Part shown: one piece after another, positions 24,723-32,879 of the stretch
How the letters are laid out: each line of letters starts with the position of its first letter
Position numbering within the stretch: the first letter of the stretch is position 1
Assembly (NCBI RefSeq): GCF_023073315.1
Contig: NZ_JADPJH010000023.1
Coordinates: forward strand, 1-44,008
DNA length: 44,008 bases
Direction: 5' to 3'
DNA from: Bradyrhizobium sp. 1
GTDB lineage: Bacteria > Pseudomonadota > Alphaproteobacteria > Rhizobiales > Xanthobacteraceae
Notes under the pieces: generated by a model
Told to the model about the DNA's origin: nothing
Seen by the model: the letters and a program-made list of their open reading frames with translations, nothing else
Database searches by the model: none
Made by a program: the position numbers and the translations under genes

Positions 24723-25294
24723 TTTTTTTGTTCTTGTTCTTCTATTTTTTACTGGCTATCGAGCGGCGGTTCTGAATTCGTCGCCGGAGCTCCAGGACGC
24801 CGACGAAGAAACATTTAGCAACGGCATGTTGCTCGTGTGTTTTGAAGAGACAAGAAGTCGAGCCCAACGCAAACGCATGCAGCGTTTGCGAAAATGAAGG
24901 ATCGTGCGCGGAGCAGCGAGCGCCTGTTTCGCGCCGCAGCACGGATGCAGTCGATGCGCTTTGGCTCGATTCGCTCGAAAATGGTTCAGTTTGGCGCTGT
25001 GTTGCATCGAGATATGACGAACACCATGCTTTTCTCTCACGCAGTCGTGATATTTGCGGACAAGACCGAGAGAGAAGCACACACGACACGATCGCGTGAT
25101 TACGCTGTCGTCGATGCGCGCGGGGCCATCGAAAATCGGCAGACAGAGTCATGCCGCATTGGATTCGCGCCACACACGGAACTCTGCGTCGTGCTGCTCA
25201 CGCGTGATGTCGCTACGACGCCATAAGTCGGCGTGTGTCCGCCATGCGACCAAAGTAGAGTCAGCCGTGTCGCGGGACTGAGATCGTTCGCGCG
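24723..25294. other. gene-free interval (572 nt)
   Basis: No credible gene is seen. Small open frames on both strands lack ribosome-binding sites and family features. The interval holds a perfect 9-bp inverted repeat around ATGCA at 24868-24890 and a short hairpin AGCAAC/GTTGCT at 24816-24832. A longer imperfect inverted repeat of the form GCTTTTCTCTC...GAGAGAGAAGC lies near 25029-25080. Composition is less GC-rich than the genes. Confidence 0.6.
24868..24890. repeat. perfect 9-bp palindromic element
   Basis: CGCAAACGC (24868-24876) and GCGTTTGCG (24882-24890) flank ATGCA. It stands alone in gene-free DNA about 145 bp upstream of the YkgJ-type gene. It could be a protein-binding site; no regulator is evident. 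Confidence 0.5.
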
Positions 25295-26359
25295 CTACTG
25301 CGCGCCCGAGCCGCCCTGCACGATCTTCTCGTTCAGCTTCAGGTCCACGGTCTCGACCGTGCGGTCGATCTCGCCGTTGGGCACGCCGAGCTGATGCGAG
25401 ATCAGCTTCACCAGCAGGTCGACGCGCTCGATGAAGGGCGCGCCGCTGGCGACCGCGCGCGCGGCCGATGACGGCTTGAGCAGGCTCTCGGCGGCCTTGG
25501 CATATTTCGCGAACGGCACCTGGTCCTCAGGGTCGGCACCGAGCCGGCGGGCGATCGCGTCGACGTGGTCGTAGATCGTCTGCGAGCGTGCGAGATCGCC
25601 GTGCACGGCGTCGCGGATCGATTGCGGCTCGTGCGGCGTGATGCAGCGATAGTTGCCGGTGAGCAGCATCGACCATTTCGCCAGCGGCACGAACAGGGAC
25701 GGGAACACTTTTAGCTTCACCGGCACGTCCTTGCCGTCGAGCGTCACCGCGTCGATGTCGGCTTCGAGCTCGCGCAGCACCTTGTTGTGCTTGTCGTCGG
25801 CGAAAACCGATGCCTTGAAGTTGGTGGGCAGGCCGACATGCAGCACATTCGCGGCCTCTTCCGGCGGACGGAACGCCTGCGGGTCAGGCGAGCACAGCGT
25901 CACGAGGCCCGGCTCGAACCGATCCCACACCTGCGCATTGGTGTAGGCCTCCTCGAGATCCATGTCGGCGAGCGCTGGAATCCGCTTGAGGTAAGGCAGC
26001 GGCGGCATGTTCATGATCGACAGGCAAGGCAGCTTCGCCGCGGCGATCCTGACCATGAGAACGCGCACCGTGTGGTTGGTGTATTGCGGCTCCTGCATCG
26101 CAAGGCCGACCAGATCGTAACGGGACACGTCGACATCGGCCGGCGTCACGGCGTCGAGCTTGCCGGGCAGGTCGCGCGAGAAGATCGCCCGGTGCACTGC
26201 TTCGTCGCGCAATTTGATGCGCACCTCAGTACCGTCACGATTGATCAGCTCGGCGGTCTTGGCGCGGCAGACCAGGGTCACGTTGTGGCCCGCCATCAGC
26301 AGCTTTGTGCCCAGCAGTGAGCCGTAGGAAGCCCCCAGAATCAATACGTTACGCGCCAT
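25295..26359 (-). CDS. ketopantoate-reductase-like NAD(P)-binding protein
   Basis: A 354-residue protein with an N-terminal Rossmann fold: RNVLILGASYGSLLGTKLLMAGHNVTLVCR in outline, a GxSxGSxxG variant of the dinucleotide loop. It resembles the ApbA/PanE N-terminal domain. The helical C-terminal half has a KWSMLLTGNYRCIT segment where PanE has its catalytic Lys region. Function beyond NAD(P) binding is uncertain; true PanE enzymes are shorter and more conserved at the end. I chose the ATG at 26359 because AAGGGACGAAG lies upstream. The longer in-frame extension covers noncoding DNA with a palindromic repeat. Confidence 0.75.
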   Translation of the reverse strand: MARNVLILGASYGSLLGTKLLMAGHNVTLVCRAKTAELINRDGTEVRIKLRDEAVHRAIFSRDLPGKLDAVTPADVDVSRYDLVGLAMQEPQYTNHTVRVLMVRIAAAKLPCLSIMNMPPLPYLKRIPALADMDLEEAYTNAQVWDRFEPGLVTLCSPDPQAFRPPEEAANVLHVGLPTNFKASVFADDKHNKVLRELEADIDAVTLDGKDVPVKLKVFPSLFVPLAKWSMLLTGNYRCITPHEPQSIRDAVHGDLARSQTIYDHVDAIARRLGADPEDQVPFAKYAKAAESLLKPSSAARAVASGAPFIERVDLLVKLISHQLGVPNGEIDRTVETVDLKLNEKIVQGGSGAQ

Positions 26360-26493
26360 GCTTCGTCCCTTGGAATGTTGTGTGATTTTTGCGCCCCGGC
26401 CGTAGCCCGAGGGCGGGTTGGCGGCATGTAAGGCGAAGTGCCCGGCGATGGCAACTGGGATAATGCATACAAGGCTGGAGCCGGAGGCCTGGA

Positions 26494-26545
26494 GCCCGGG
26501 TGAGCGAAGCGATACCGGGCAGCCGCCCGCAGCGATCCCGGATGC
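26494..26545. repeat. rhizobial palindromic intergenic element
   Basis: GCCCGG (26494-26499) and CCGGGC (26515-26520) enclose GTGAGCGAAGCGATA. A second, degenerate inverted arm, CAGCGATCCCGGATG, follows. The arrangement resembles the short palindromic elements scattered through Rhizobiales intergenic DNA. Assignment is from memory of the sequence type. Confidence 0.5.
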
Positions 26546-27087
26546 CTTGCCCGTCGGGCAAAACACGCGGGAGGCTGTCAATCCGCCCGCGCAAATATAT
26601 TCTACTTTATCGAAATTCGGATTTGTCGTATGTGTCGCCCATCCCGGCTCACCAAGAGGGGCGATCTTGTGTCGTCACTATCGAGAGCCGGGTTGCGGTG
26701 GACGCGGCAGCGTCGGCACGAGAGGTTAAGGGCAGGGCGGATTGCTCTCCGTGAGCCTGAGACTTCGTGCGGACGAGCGGCGCTGTTAAGTTCGTCTCGC
26801 CAACATTTTTCCGGCAACGTCGACAAAGCCGGGAAACGATGTGGCGTCAACGAACGCGCGTACGGCAAAACCGTGTGGTCCTGGCCGTCGTTGCTACGGC
26901 CAAGCCTTTGCGGAGGCGGCATTCGCGTCAACCGGCGCGGTGTCGGCGAATTTCGCGAAGGCGAGGGAGGCCAGAAGGAACTCGGCTCCCGGGAGAGCAC
27001 GGCATAAGCCGTCCAGCCACTGCGCAGGGAAGGCCGTGTGTTGGGCTTCACCTGTCTGCCGCTGTGCATCTCTTTTACGCTATCTGC

Positions 27088-27216
27088 GCACAGCGGATAT
27101 TCGGGTGCGAGCCGGCACCCGGCCTTCCCTGCGCCCTCTTGGCTAAGAGGGTGGAGTGACGAGGCAAAGCTCGGGCGAAATGCGCCGCGAGGCGGGGGAG
27201 GTGTGTCTGCGATTTG
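27088..27216. repeat. interspersed repeat (copy B, same family as 1-128)
   Basis: Matches 1-128 in the same orientation over its length with scattered differences. Both hairpins are kept: GGGTGC/GCACCC near 27103-27120, and CCCTCTT/AAGAGGG near 27134-27151, the latter longer than in copy A. Upstream similarity cannot be tested because copy A is cut by the window edge. Confidence 0.75.
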
Positions 27217-27435
27217 GGATACACGTCGGAGAACTGTGATGCAGCCCCTTGCTGCGCTCGCAAGAGCGATGTGGAAGCCGCGAGCCCTGCATCAGGGTTT
27301 CCCCAAATGCGAGGACCGGCCGATGCGTTTCAAAGAATGATATCGCCGCGAAACTTTGCGCAAGCTTTAGCCGCGGCATTCGTGCGGAAGTTGCTTGCGC
27401 GGTCAGGTTGCGGAGCCCCTTACCTTATCCCTGCT

Positions 27436-28083
27436 TCATCCCTGGCTCGCTACGCGCGCGCGGTCGAGACGCTCCTCGATCTTCGGTCGGTCGCGGGTGC
27501 GCTCGAAACTGGTGCACAGCAGTTCCGTCTCCTCGAGGGAAACAGGCGCGCGATACAGCCGGCACATGAACTCGGCGGCCGCGCGTCCCTTTCCGGCGGC
27601 CGGGCCGATGCCGGGGCCGCGTTCGGCCAGAAACATGCAGTCGCGGCAGATGCTGGCGTCGAGTCGCTGATGGGCCGCGTCGAGGTGATTGAGGATCTCC
27701 CGCAGCGAGTCGCGCAGCTTGACGCACTCGTCGGTCCCGAGCGCCGTGACCGCGTTCACCACGTGGTTGATCGGGTCGTGCTGGCTCAGGCACTTCTCGC
27801 CCTGCGCAGTGACGTGCAGCACGACCGAGCGCTTGTCCTCATGCGACGGCTTCCGCACCAGGAAGGACTTGCTCTCCAGCGTCTTCACGATCTGCGATGC
27901 GGTAGCCCTCGTGGCGCCGATGAAGCCGGCGAGCGCGGACGGCGTGCGCGAGAACCTGTTGGCGCGGCCGAGAAAGCGTAGCGCCATCCATTCGCGATCA
28001 CGCAATCCCTGCTGATTGCCTTCGAAATACCAGGCTCTGGCCGCCTGAACCAGCAGCTCGACTGCCTCGCGTGCCAACGGCAT
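27436..28083 (-). CDS. MarR family regulator with a C-terminal four-cysteine motif
   Basis: A 215-residue MarR-type regulator. The winged helix is visible in LAGFIGATRATASQIVKTLESKSFLVRKPSHEDKRSVVLHVT in outline (about 51-92). A C-terminal extension then carries C146-x2-C149-x24-C174-x15-C190 in the frame CRDCMFL...FMCRLYRAP...ELLCTSFE. Such spacing suggests an iron-sulfur cluster or structural zinc, so the protein may sense redox state, oxygen or metal. Ordinary MarR proteins end near residue 150. It stands alone between two gene-free stretches, so its target is not obvious. Confidence 0.82.
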   Translation of the reverse strand: MPLAREAVELLVQAARAWYFEGNQQGLRDREWMALRFLGRANRFSRTPSALAGFIGATRATASQIVKTLESKSFLVRKPSHEDKRSVVLHVTAQGEKCLSQHDPINHVVNAVTALGTDECVKLRDSLREILNHLDAAHQRLDASICRDCMFLAERGPGIGPAAGKGRAAAEFMCRLYRAPVSLEETELLCTSFERTRDRPKIEERLDRARVASQG

Positions 28084-28927
28084 GAATTCCTACCTTGCCC
28101 CGGGAATCTCGTCTGCGGCGCCCCGGAGCCGCCTTCCGCCGTCGTGCACGAGTCCTCCGCGAGAGGCCGCAACGTCCAACACATGCACCGCGCCATCTGC
28201 TCGCGCGAAAGCACGGACTGTCCGGCACCCGACTTGGACTGACGGGCGCTGCAAGCTACGGCGCGAGAAGCTGTGTTGCTGACAGTATGCCAATCGTGGC
28301 GTGGTCGAACGAAAGTCCGAGTTGCCGTCACTGGCGGACGATGGATCGGAGGTATTCAACCGAAGCCCCTGAAGTTCAAGTCACAAGCAGACGTTTCTTA
28401 TGCCCCGTCGAAACGATGAATGAGCTTCTCAACAAAATCAAGTAGAGACGCTCTCGCAGTCCGGATGTCGTTGCAGGCGCATGTAACGTTCAAGACAATC
28501 GCGCTATTTGGGACACATGATAGTGAACGCAATACGCTGTCCCCCAAGCAACATGCACGGAACTATGCGACGGTTTGATTGCACGGCATGTTGCTGTCTG
28601 TCGTTGATGCAGTTGATCGATGCTTGTGCAGGACAAAGGTGATCCGCATTGGCGAGTCATCCACAACTTGTGCGTTGTGTTGGCGAACCGCCAAGGGAAC
28701 CCGCGAGGAATACACGCGGCGGTTGTTGTGACCACGGTCGCGAAATCGTCCGTTCGGTCGCTTTCGTCGCGATTGCCCGACGTCTCATCCAGACGGTTGA
28801 CGGCTCACGACGGACAGCGGTGGCGGCGACGCCTGTCCATGCGCCGGACACGCGGCGGCATGCATGATCGGCTGTCGAAACAATGAGCAGGGAGATCGAG
28901 GGCGCGCAGTGCGCGCGGCCTGACCTG
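28084..28927. other. gene-free interval (844 nt)
   Basis: No gene is supported. The first 270 nt encode on the minus strand a short stretch faintly like a Rieske-domain start, without the Cys/His ligands. Two adjacent inverted repeats follow at 28510-28595. The right end should carry regulatory DNA for neither flagellar unit, since fliI ends here. Confidence 0.55.
28510..28595. repeat. two adjacent inverted repeats
   Basis: GGGACA (28510-28515) pairs with TGTCCC (28538-28543). Three bases later AGCAACATGC (28547-28556) pairs perfectly with GCATGTTGCT (28586-28595). The 12-mer CGGCATGTTGCT at 28584-28595 also occurs at 24821-24832, again within a small hairpin in gene-free DNA. Confidence 0.45.
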
Positions 28928-30253
28928 CTACTCGCCCCTGAGCATGTCCCTCAGCTCACGGAACGGGTCGGCGCTCGGTGGGGCTGAGGCGTCCTGCCGC
29001 ATGGCGCTGTAGATCCTCGGGACCATGTCGACCGCCTGGTCGAGGCCCGAATCACGTCCCTGCTGGTATCCGCCCATCAGGCGAAGGTCCCGCGTGTCCT
29101 CGTATTTGGACATCATGGTGCGCAGCTTGCTCACCAGTTCGCGCTCCTCGGGGTCCCAGACGTTGTGGGCGAGGCGGGAGACCGAAGCCAGAACGTCCAC
29201 GGCCGGATAGCGTGCCTGGTCGGCGATGTGCCGGCTCAGCACGATATGCCCATCGAGTGTGCTGCGGATGGTGTCGGCGATCGGCTCGTTGTGATCGTCG
29301 CCGTCGACCAGCACGGAGAAAATCCCGGTAATCGTGCCGGATCCCTCCTCGCCAGGGCCGGCGCGCTCCAGAAGGCGGGGCAGGTCGGTGAAGACCGTCG
29401 GCGCATAGCCGCGCGCGACCGCGGGCTCGCCCGCCGCAAGGGCGACCTCGCGGGCGGCGTGGGCGAAGCGGGTGATCGAATCGACCATGAGCAAGACCGA
29501 TTCGCCCCGATCGCGGAAATATTCGGCGACCGCCATGGCCGTCTTCGGCGCCAGCCGCCGCATCATGGGGCTTTCGTCTCCCGTCGATACGATGGTGACG
29601 GCACGATGACGGTCGGGGCCCAGCACGTCCTCGATGAATTCGCGCACCTCGCGGCCGCGCTCGCCGACCAGGGCCAGCACGACGGTGTCAAAGCCCTGGC
29701 TGCGGGCGAGCATTGCGAGCAGCGTCGACTTGCCGACACCGGAGCCGGCAAAGATGCCAACGCGCTGGCCGGCGCAGATCGGGGCGAACAGGTCGATGAC
29801 GCGCACGCCGGTGCGTAGCGGCTTGTGAACGCGCGCCCGCTTCATCGCTGCCGGCGCCTCCCCCTCCGCCGAGACAGCCCGCGGCCCGGGGGTGAGAGGA
29901 CCCTGTCCGTCCAGCGGGGCCCCGAGTGCGTTGATGACGCGGCCCTTCCAGCTCGGATCGGGCGCGAACGACAGTGGCGGCATCCGGTAGGCGGCGGATC
30001 CGAGGCCGCCCGAGAACACCCGGTCGAACGGCTTGGCGATGATGCCCTCGCTGTCGATCCGCACCACCTCGCCGATCTGCGGCTTGCCGCCGGTGTTGAC
30101 ACCGATGAGTTCACCGAGCCTGACGAAGCGCGACAGGCCGGAGACACGGAAATGCGTCGGCGCGATCTCGGAGATCGCGCCGCTGACGCTGGCCAGGGGA
30201 GTGCTCTGCTGAAGCTCCAGCAGCGCCCACTCGAGTTGCCGAAGAGCATTCAA
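28928..30253 (-). CDS. fliI: flagellar export ATPase FliI
   Basis: A 441-residue ATPase energising the flagellar type III export apparatus, related to the F1 beta subunit. Walker A is AGSGVGKST at residues 169-177, Walker B is LLMVDSITRFA near 255-265, and ERGREVREFIED is the family signature. The C-terminal part includes DGHIVLSRHIADQARYPAVDV in outline. Length is normal. It is the last gene of a leftward unit after the DUF1217 gene and flgF. FliH and FliJ are not in the window. Confidence 0.96.
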   Translation of the reverse strand: MNALRQLEWALLELQQSTPLASVSGAISEIAPTHFRVSGLSRFVRLGELIGVNTGGKPQIGEVVRIDSEGIIAKPFDRVFSGGLGSAAYRMPPLSFAPDPSWKGRVINALGAPLDGQGPLTPGPRAVSAEGEAPAAMKRARVHKPLRTGVRVIDLFAPICAGQRVGIFAGSGVGKSTLLAMLARSQGFDTVVLALVGERGREVREFIEDVLGPDRHRAVTIVSTGDESPMMRRLAPKTAMAVAEYFRDRGESVLLMVDSITRFAHAAREVALAAGEPAVARGYAPTVFTDLPRLLERAGPGEEGSGTITGIFSVLVDGDDHNEPIADTIRSTLDGHIVLSRHIADQARYPAVDVLASVSRLAHNVWDPEERELVSKLRTMMSKYEDTRDLRLMGGYQQGRDSGLDQAVDMVPRIYSAMRQDASAPPSADPFRELRDMLRGE

Positions 30254-30307
30254 GGAAACCGTCCACCCTCAATGCGCGCGAGGCGCAAATCTTACTTTGA
30301 CTCAAGC

Positions 30308-31036
30308 CTACTTGCCGGGCTCGCCCAGCGTCCGGATTGCATTCTGGAGCGAGCTCTCGGTGCCCTCGATCATCGAATTGGTGCCGTCGAAGGCGCGCGA
30401 AGCCGCGATCAGCTTCGTCAATTCCATCATCGGGTTGGCGCCGGAGCCCTCGACATAGCCCTGCTTGAAGCCGTCGCGCGAGAAATCGGCGATTGCGGTC
30501 GCAGGCCGGTCCGGCGTCACGCCGGAATTGCCGTAGCGATCGAGATTGGCATCGGCGGGGATGTTGAACAGGCCGATGGTGCCGATCTCGTTGTTGTCCT
30601 GGGTGATCGCGCCGCTGCGCGAGATCGCAACCGGCCCGCCATTCGGGTCGAGCGTGATCTGCGCGCCGCCGGCATCGACGACCGGGAAGCCGGACACCGT
30701 CTGGAGATCGCCGTTGGCGGCGAGCTGCAGCCGGCCGTCGCGGGTATAGACCGTGCCGTTGGGGCCGGCGAAGGCGATCCAGCCCTGTCCGACCACGGCG
30801 ACGTCGAGCGGGTTGCCGCTCTCGGTGATGCTGCCCTGTTCGCGCGAGATGATGTTGTCGCCGGGCGAGGAGAAGGCGACCGGGTTCGCGCCCGCCTTGG
30901 ACAGCACGGTCTCGAACTTCACGACGTCGGTGCGGAATGCCGCCGTGTTGACGTTGGCGACGTTGTTGGCGATCGTTTGGAGGCGCTTCTCGAGCGCAAC
31001 CTGCGCCGACAAGCCGACATAGAGAGCCGACTGCAT
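30308..31036 (-). CDS. flgF: flagellar basal-body rod protein FlgF
   Basis: A 242-residue proximal rod protein. The N-terminal rod motif is ALEKRLQTIANNVANVNTAAF, and the hook-basal-body domain shows GQGWIAFAGPNGTVYTRDGRLQL in outline. The C-terminal helix ends NSMIEGTESSLQNAIRTLG. It is exported by the flagellar type III system and forms part of the rod with FlgB, FlgC and FlgG. Its start is 3 nt after the DUF1217 stop, so they are cotranscribed. The short length and divergence from the flgG product elsewhere in the locus support FlgF. Confidence 0.93.
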   Translation of the reverse strand: MQSALYVGLSAQVALEKRLQTIANNVANVNTAAFRTDVVKFETVLSKAGANPVAFSSPGDNIISREQGSITESGNPLDVAVVGQGWIAFAGPNGTVYTRDGRLQLAANGDLQTVSGFPVVDAGGAQITLDPNGGPVAISRSGAITQDNNEIGTIGLFNIPADANLDRYGNSGVTPDRPATAIADFSRDGFKQGYVEGSGANPMMELTKLIAASRAFDGTNSMIEGTESSLQNAIRTLGEPGK

Positions 31037-31039
31037 GAT

Positions 31040-31828
31040 TTACCTGTTGAACCGGATGTTCTGAAGCGTCGTGAGCATGTTGGTATCCAGGCCGACCGAC
31101 GTCGACGCGCCGGCAATCAGCACCAGCGCGGGGTTGGTCGAGGTGTCGCTCTGGGCCTGGCTCGCATCCCACATCGCCGCGAAGCGCTGCACGAATTTGG
31201 TGACCTTGGCCGGGTCCTGGAAGTCGGTGAGGTTGATCTTGTCCGTGATCATCTTGGCCTGGGCATCGATGTCGGACGAGCTGATCGTCGGCGACCAGCC
31301 CATTGCGGTCTGGACCACCTGGGTCAGCGCCTTGTCGGCGAGAATCTGAAGGGCATTCGTGATCGTGGAGGCCTTGCGGGTGAAATAGAGCGCGAGCCGC
31401 AGGCCCTCGTTCTGGTCGCCGGCGTTCTGCTCCATCGTCTGCGTGACGTATTGTGTCGCCGTGCCGGTCGTGGCTGCGGCGGTCGATGTCGCATGGTCGC
31501 CGTTGGCGGCGAAATTGAAGGCGGTGGCGAACTCCCGGTAGCGGCTGTCGGAGAGCTTGTTGGCGAAGGCGTCCTTGTCCGAGACCCCCTCGGTCAGCAC
31601 CTTGCGCATGAACGCCTTGGCGTAGGTCATGTCGCTGAGGCCATAGGCCTTCATTGCATAGGAATAGAGGCGATAGTCCTTCAGGAAGTCGTCGATCGTC
31701 TTCACGTTGCCGATATGGCTGAGGAAGTAATCGGTATCGCGGCTGACATCCGGCTGCGTCGCGACCTGCGTCATCGACTTGCCCAGGTCCTTGGTCAATC
31801 TGGTGTAGTCCGCGATCGTGGATAGCAT
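31040..31828 (-). CDS. DUF1217 flagellar-locus protein
   Basis: A 262-residue protein with DUF1217 features: a KTIDDFLKDYRLYSYAMKAYGLSDMTYAKAFMRKVLTEGV segment in outline at about 44-83, repeated in weaker form after residue 180 (ISSSDIDAQAKMITDKINLTDFQDPAKVTKFVQRF in outline). DUF1217 genes are common beside flgF/fliI in rhizobial flagellar loci, but their role is unclear; export through the flagellar apparatus is a reasonable guess. I chose the ATG at 31828, preceded by GAGGGG. An upstream extension would overlap the divergent motA leader. Confidence 0.8.
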   Translation of the reverse strand: MLSTIADYTRLTKDLGKSMTQVATQPDVSRDTDYFLSHIGNVKTIDDFLKDYRLYSYAMKAYGLSDMTYAKAFMRKVLTEGVSDKDAFANKLSDSRYREFATAFNFAANGDHATSTAAATTGTATQYVTQTMEQNAGDQNEGLRLALYFTRKASTITNALQILADKALTQVVQTAMGWSPTISSSDIDAQAKMITDKINLTDFQDPAKVTKFVQRFAAMWDASQAQSDTSTNPALVLIAGASTSVGLDTNMLTTLQNIRFNR

Positions 31829-31970
31829 GACGCGTGCCCCTCTCGCCGCCATCGCGACGCCGTGCCAAGCTGCAGTGAATTGCTTGCGTGAGGCTGGCGA
31901 TCGGGAAGCCAGCTTCGCGCAAGGCTCGCCGACTAGAAATTCCCGGTGGGATCGGCGATGGAGTTGCGCG

Positions 31971-32879
31971 TTGCTCAGTTTCGTGGGGATTTTCATCACG
32001 GTGGCCGCGCTGCTTGGCGGGTTTGCCGCCATGGGCGGGCATCTGGCCGTGCTCATGCAGCCGTGGGAATTCGTGATCATCATGGGCACCGCGGCCGGCA
32101 CCTTCCTCGTGGCCAATCCGTGGAAGACGGTCGTCGACACCGGGGTTGCCTGCATGCAGGCCATCACCGGCGCGGTGCCGGGACAACGCTATTATCTCGA
32201 CCTGCTCGGGGCGCTGCATGCCCTGATGCGTGAGCTCAGGGGCAAGGGCCGCAACGAGGTGGAGGCGCATATCGACGATCCCTCGTCCTCCGAGATCTTC
32301 AAGGCGTTTCCGAGTGTGCTCGGTGACCCGTCGCTGCTCCAGTTCATCTGCGATTATGTCCGTCTCATCATCATGGGCAACGCGCGCACGCATGAGATCG
32401 AAGCGCTGATGGACGAAGAGATCCACACCATCGTGAAGAGCAAGCTGGCGCCCTACCATTCGCTGGTGACGGTGTCCGAGGCGCTGCCGGCGCTCGGCAT
32501 CGTCGCGGCGGTGCTTGGTGTCATCAAGGCAATGGGTGCGCTCGACCAGTCGCCGAAGCTGCTCGGTGGCTTCATCGGTGCGGCTCTGGTCGGCACCTTC
32601 GCCGGCATCTTCCTGTCCTACGGTATCATTTCGCCCTTCGCGATCAAGATCAAGATGACGCGCGAGAAGAAGTGCCGGCCCTACATCATCGTCAAGCAGA
32701 CACTGCTGGCCTTCATGAACGGCGCCATGCCGCAGATCGCGGTCGAACACGGCCGCAAGATGATATCGAGCAACGAGCGTCCCTCGATCGACGTCGTCGA
32801 GAACGAGACGATCGCCGGTCCCAAGGCCGTCGTGACCGAGGCTGAACCCAAGGCTGCACCCAAGGCTGCCCGCGCATGA
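31971..32879 (+). CDS. motA: flagellar stator protein MotA
   Basis: A 302-residue inner-membrane stator subunit that with MotB conducts protons to turn the motor. The start looks like TTG at 31971: GGAG lies 7 nt upstream, and the protein then begins MLSFVGIFITVAALLGGF like other MotA proteins. Longer in-frame starts (for example 31818) add residues unlike the family. Four helices are visible; AALVGTFAGIFLSYGIISPFA is helix IV in outline with the conserved Pro region. The cytoplasmic loop contains the charged segment near RELRGKGRNEVEAHIDD. The C-terminal Ala/Lys/Pro tail is extra. The stop overlaps fliM by 4 nt. Confidence 0.92.
   Translation: MLSFVGIFITVAALLGGFAAMGGHLAVLMQPWEFVIIMGTAAGTFLVANPWKTVVDTGVACMQAITGAVPGQRYYLDLLGALHALMRELRGKGRNEVEAHIDDPSSSEIFKAFPSVLGDPSLLQFICDYVRLIIMGNARTHEIEALMDEEIHTIVKSKLAPYHSLVTVSEALPALGIVAAVLGVIKAMGALDQSPKLLGGFIGAALVGTFAGIFLSYGIISPFAIKIKMTREKKCRPYIIVKQTLLAFMNGAMPQIAVEHGRKMISSNERPSIDVVENETIAGPKAVVTEAEPKAAPKAARA

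Larger units (their letters stand above)
26360..27435. other. gene-free interval (1.08 kb) made largely of repeats
   Basis: No gene is supported. Near 26494-26545 there is a GCCCGGGTGAGCGAAGCGAT element with palindromic arms (GCCCGG/CCGGGC), a type common between rhizobial genes. From about 26600 to 27220 runs a sequence that I recognise as a diverged member of a long Bradyrhizobium interspersed repeat, ending with the part shared with 1-128. Several open frames here are accidental. The promoter of the ketopantoate-reductase-like gene should lie near 26370-26450. Confidence 0.6.

Noticed and set aside
24894..25226. 110-codon frame in the gene-free interval
   Set aside because: No ribosome-binding site, no family features, and the frame crosses inverted repeats.
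26602..27340. Several open frames in the repeat-rich kilobase
   Set aside because: They overlap in multiple frames and strands within a diverged interspersed repeat and lack start signals.
28090..28359. Possible Rieske-oxygenase remnant on the minus strand upstream of the four-Cys MarR gene
   Set aside because: A segment like AVHVLDVAASRGG faintly resembles a Rieske domain, but the Cys/His ligands are absent and the match is too short to call a pseudogene.
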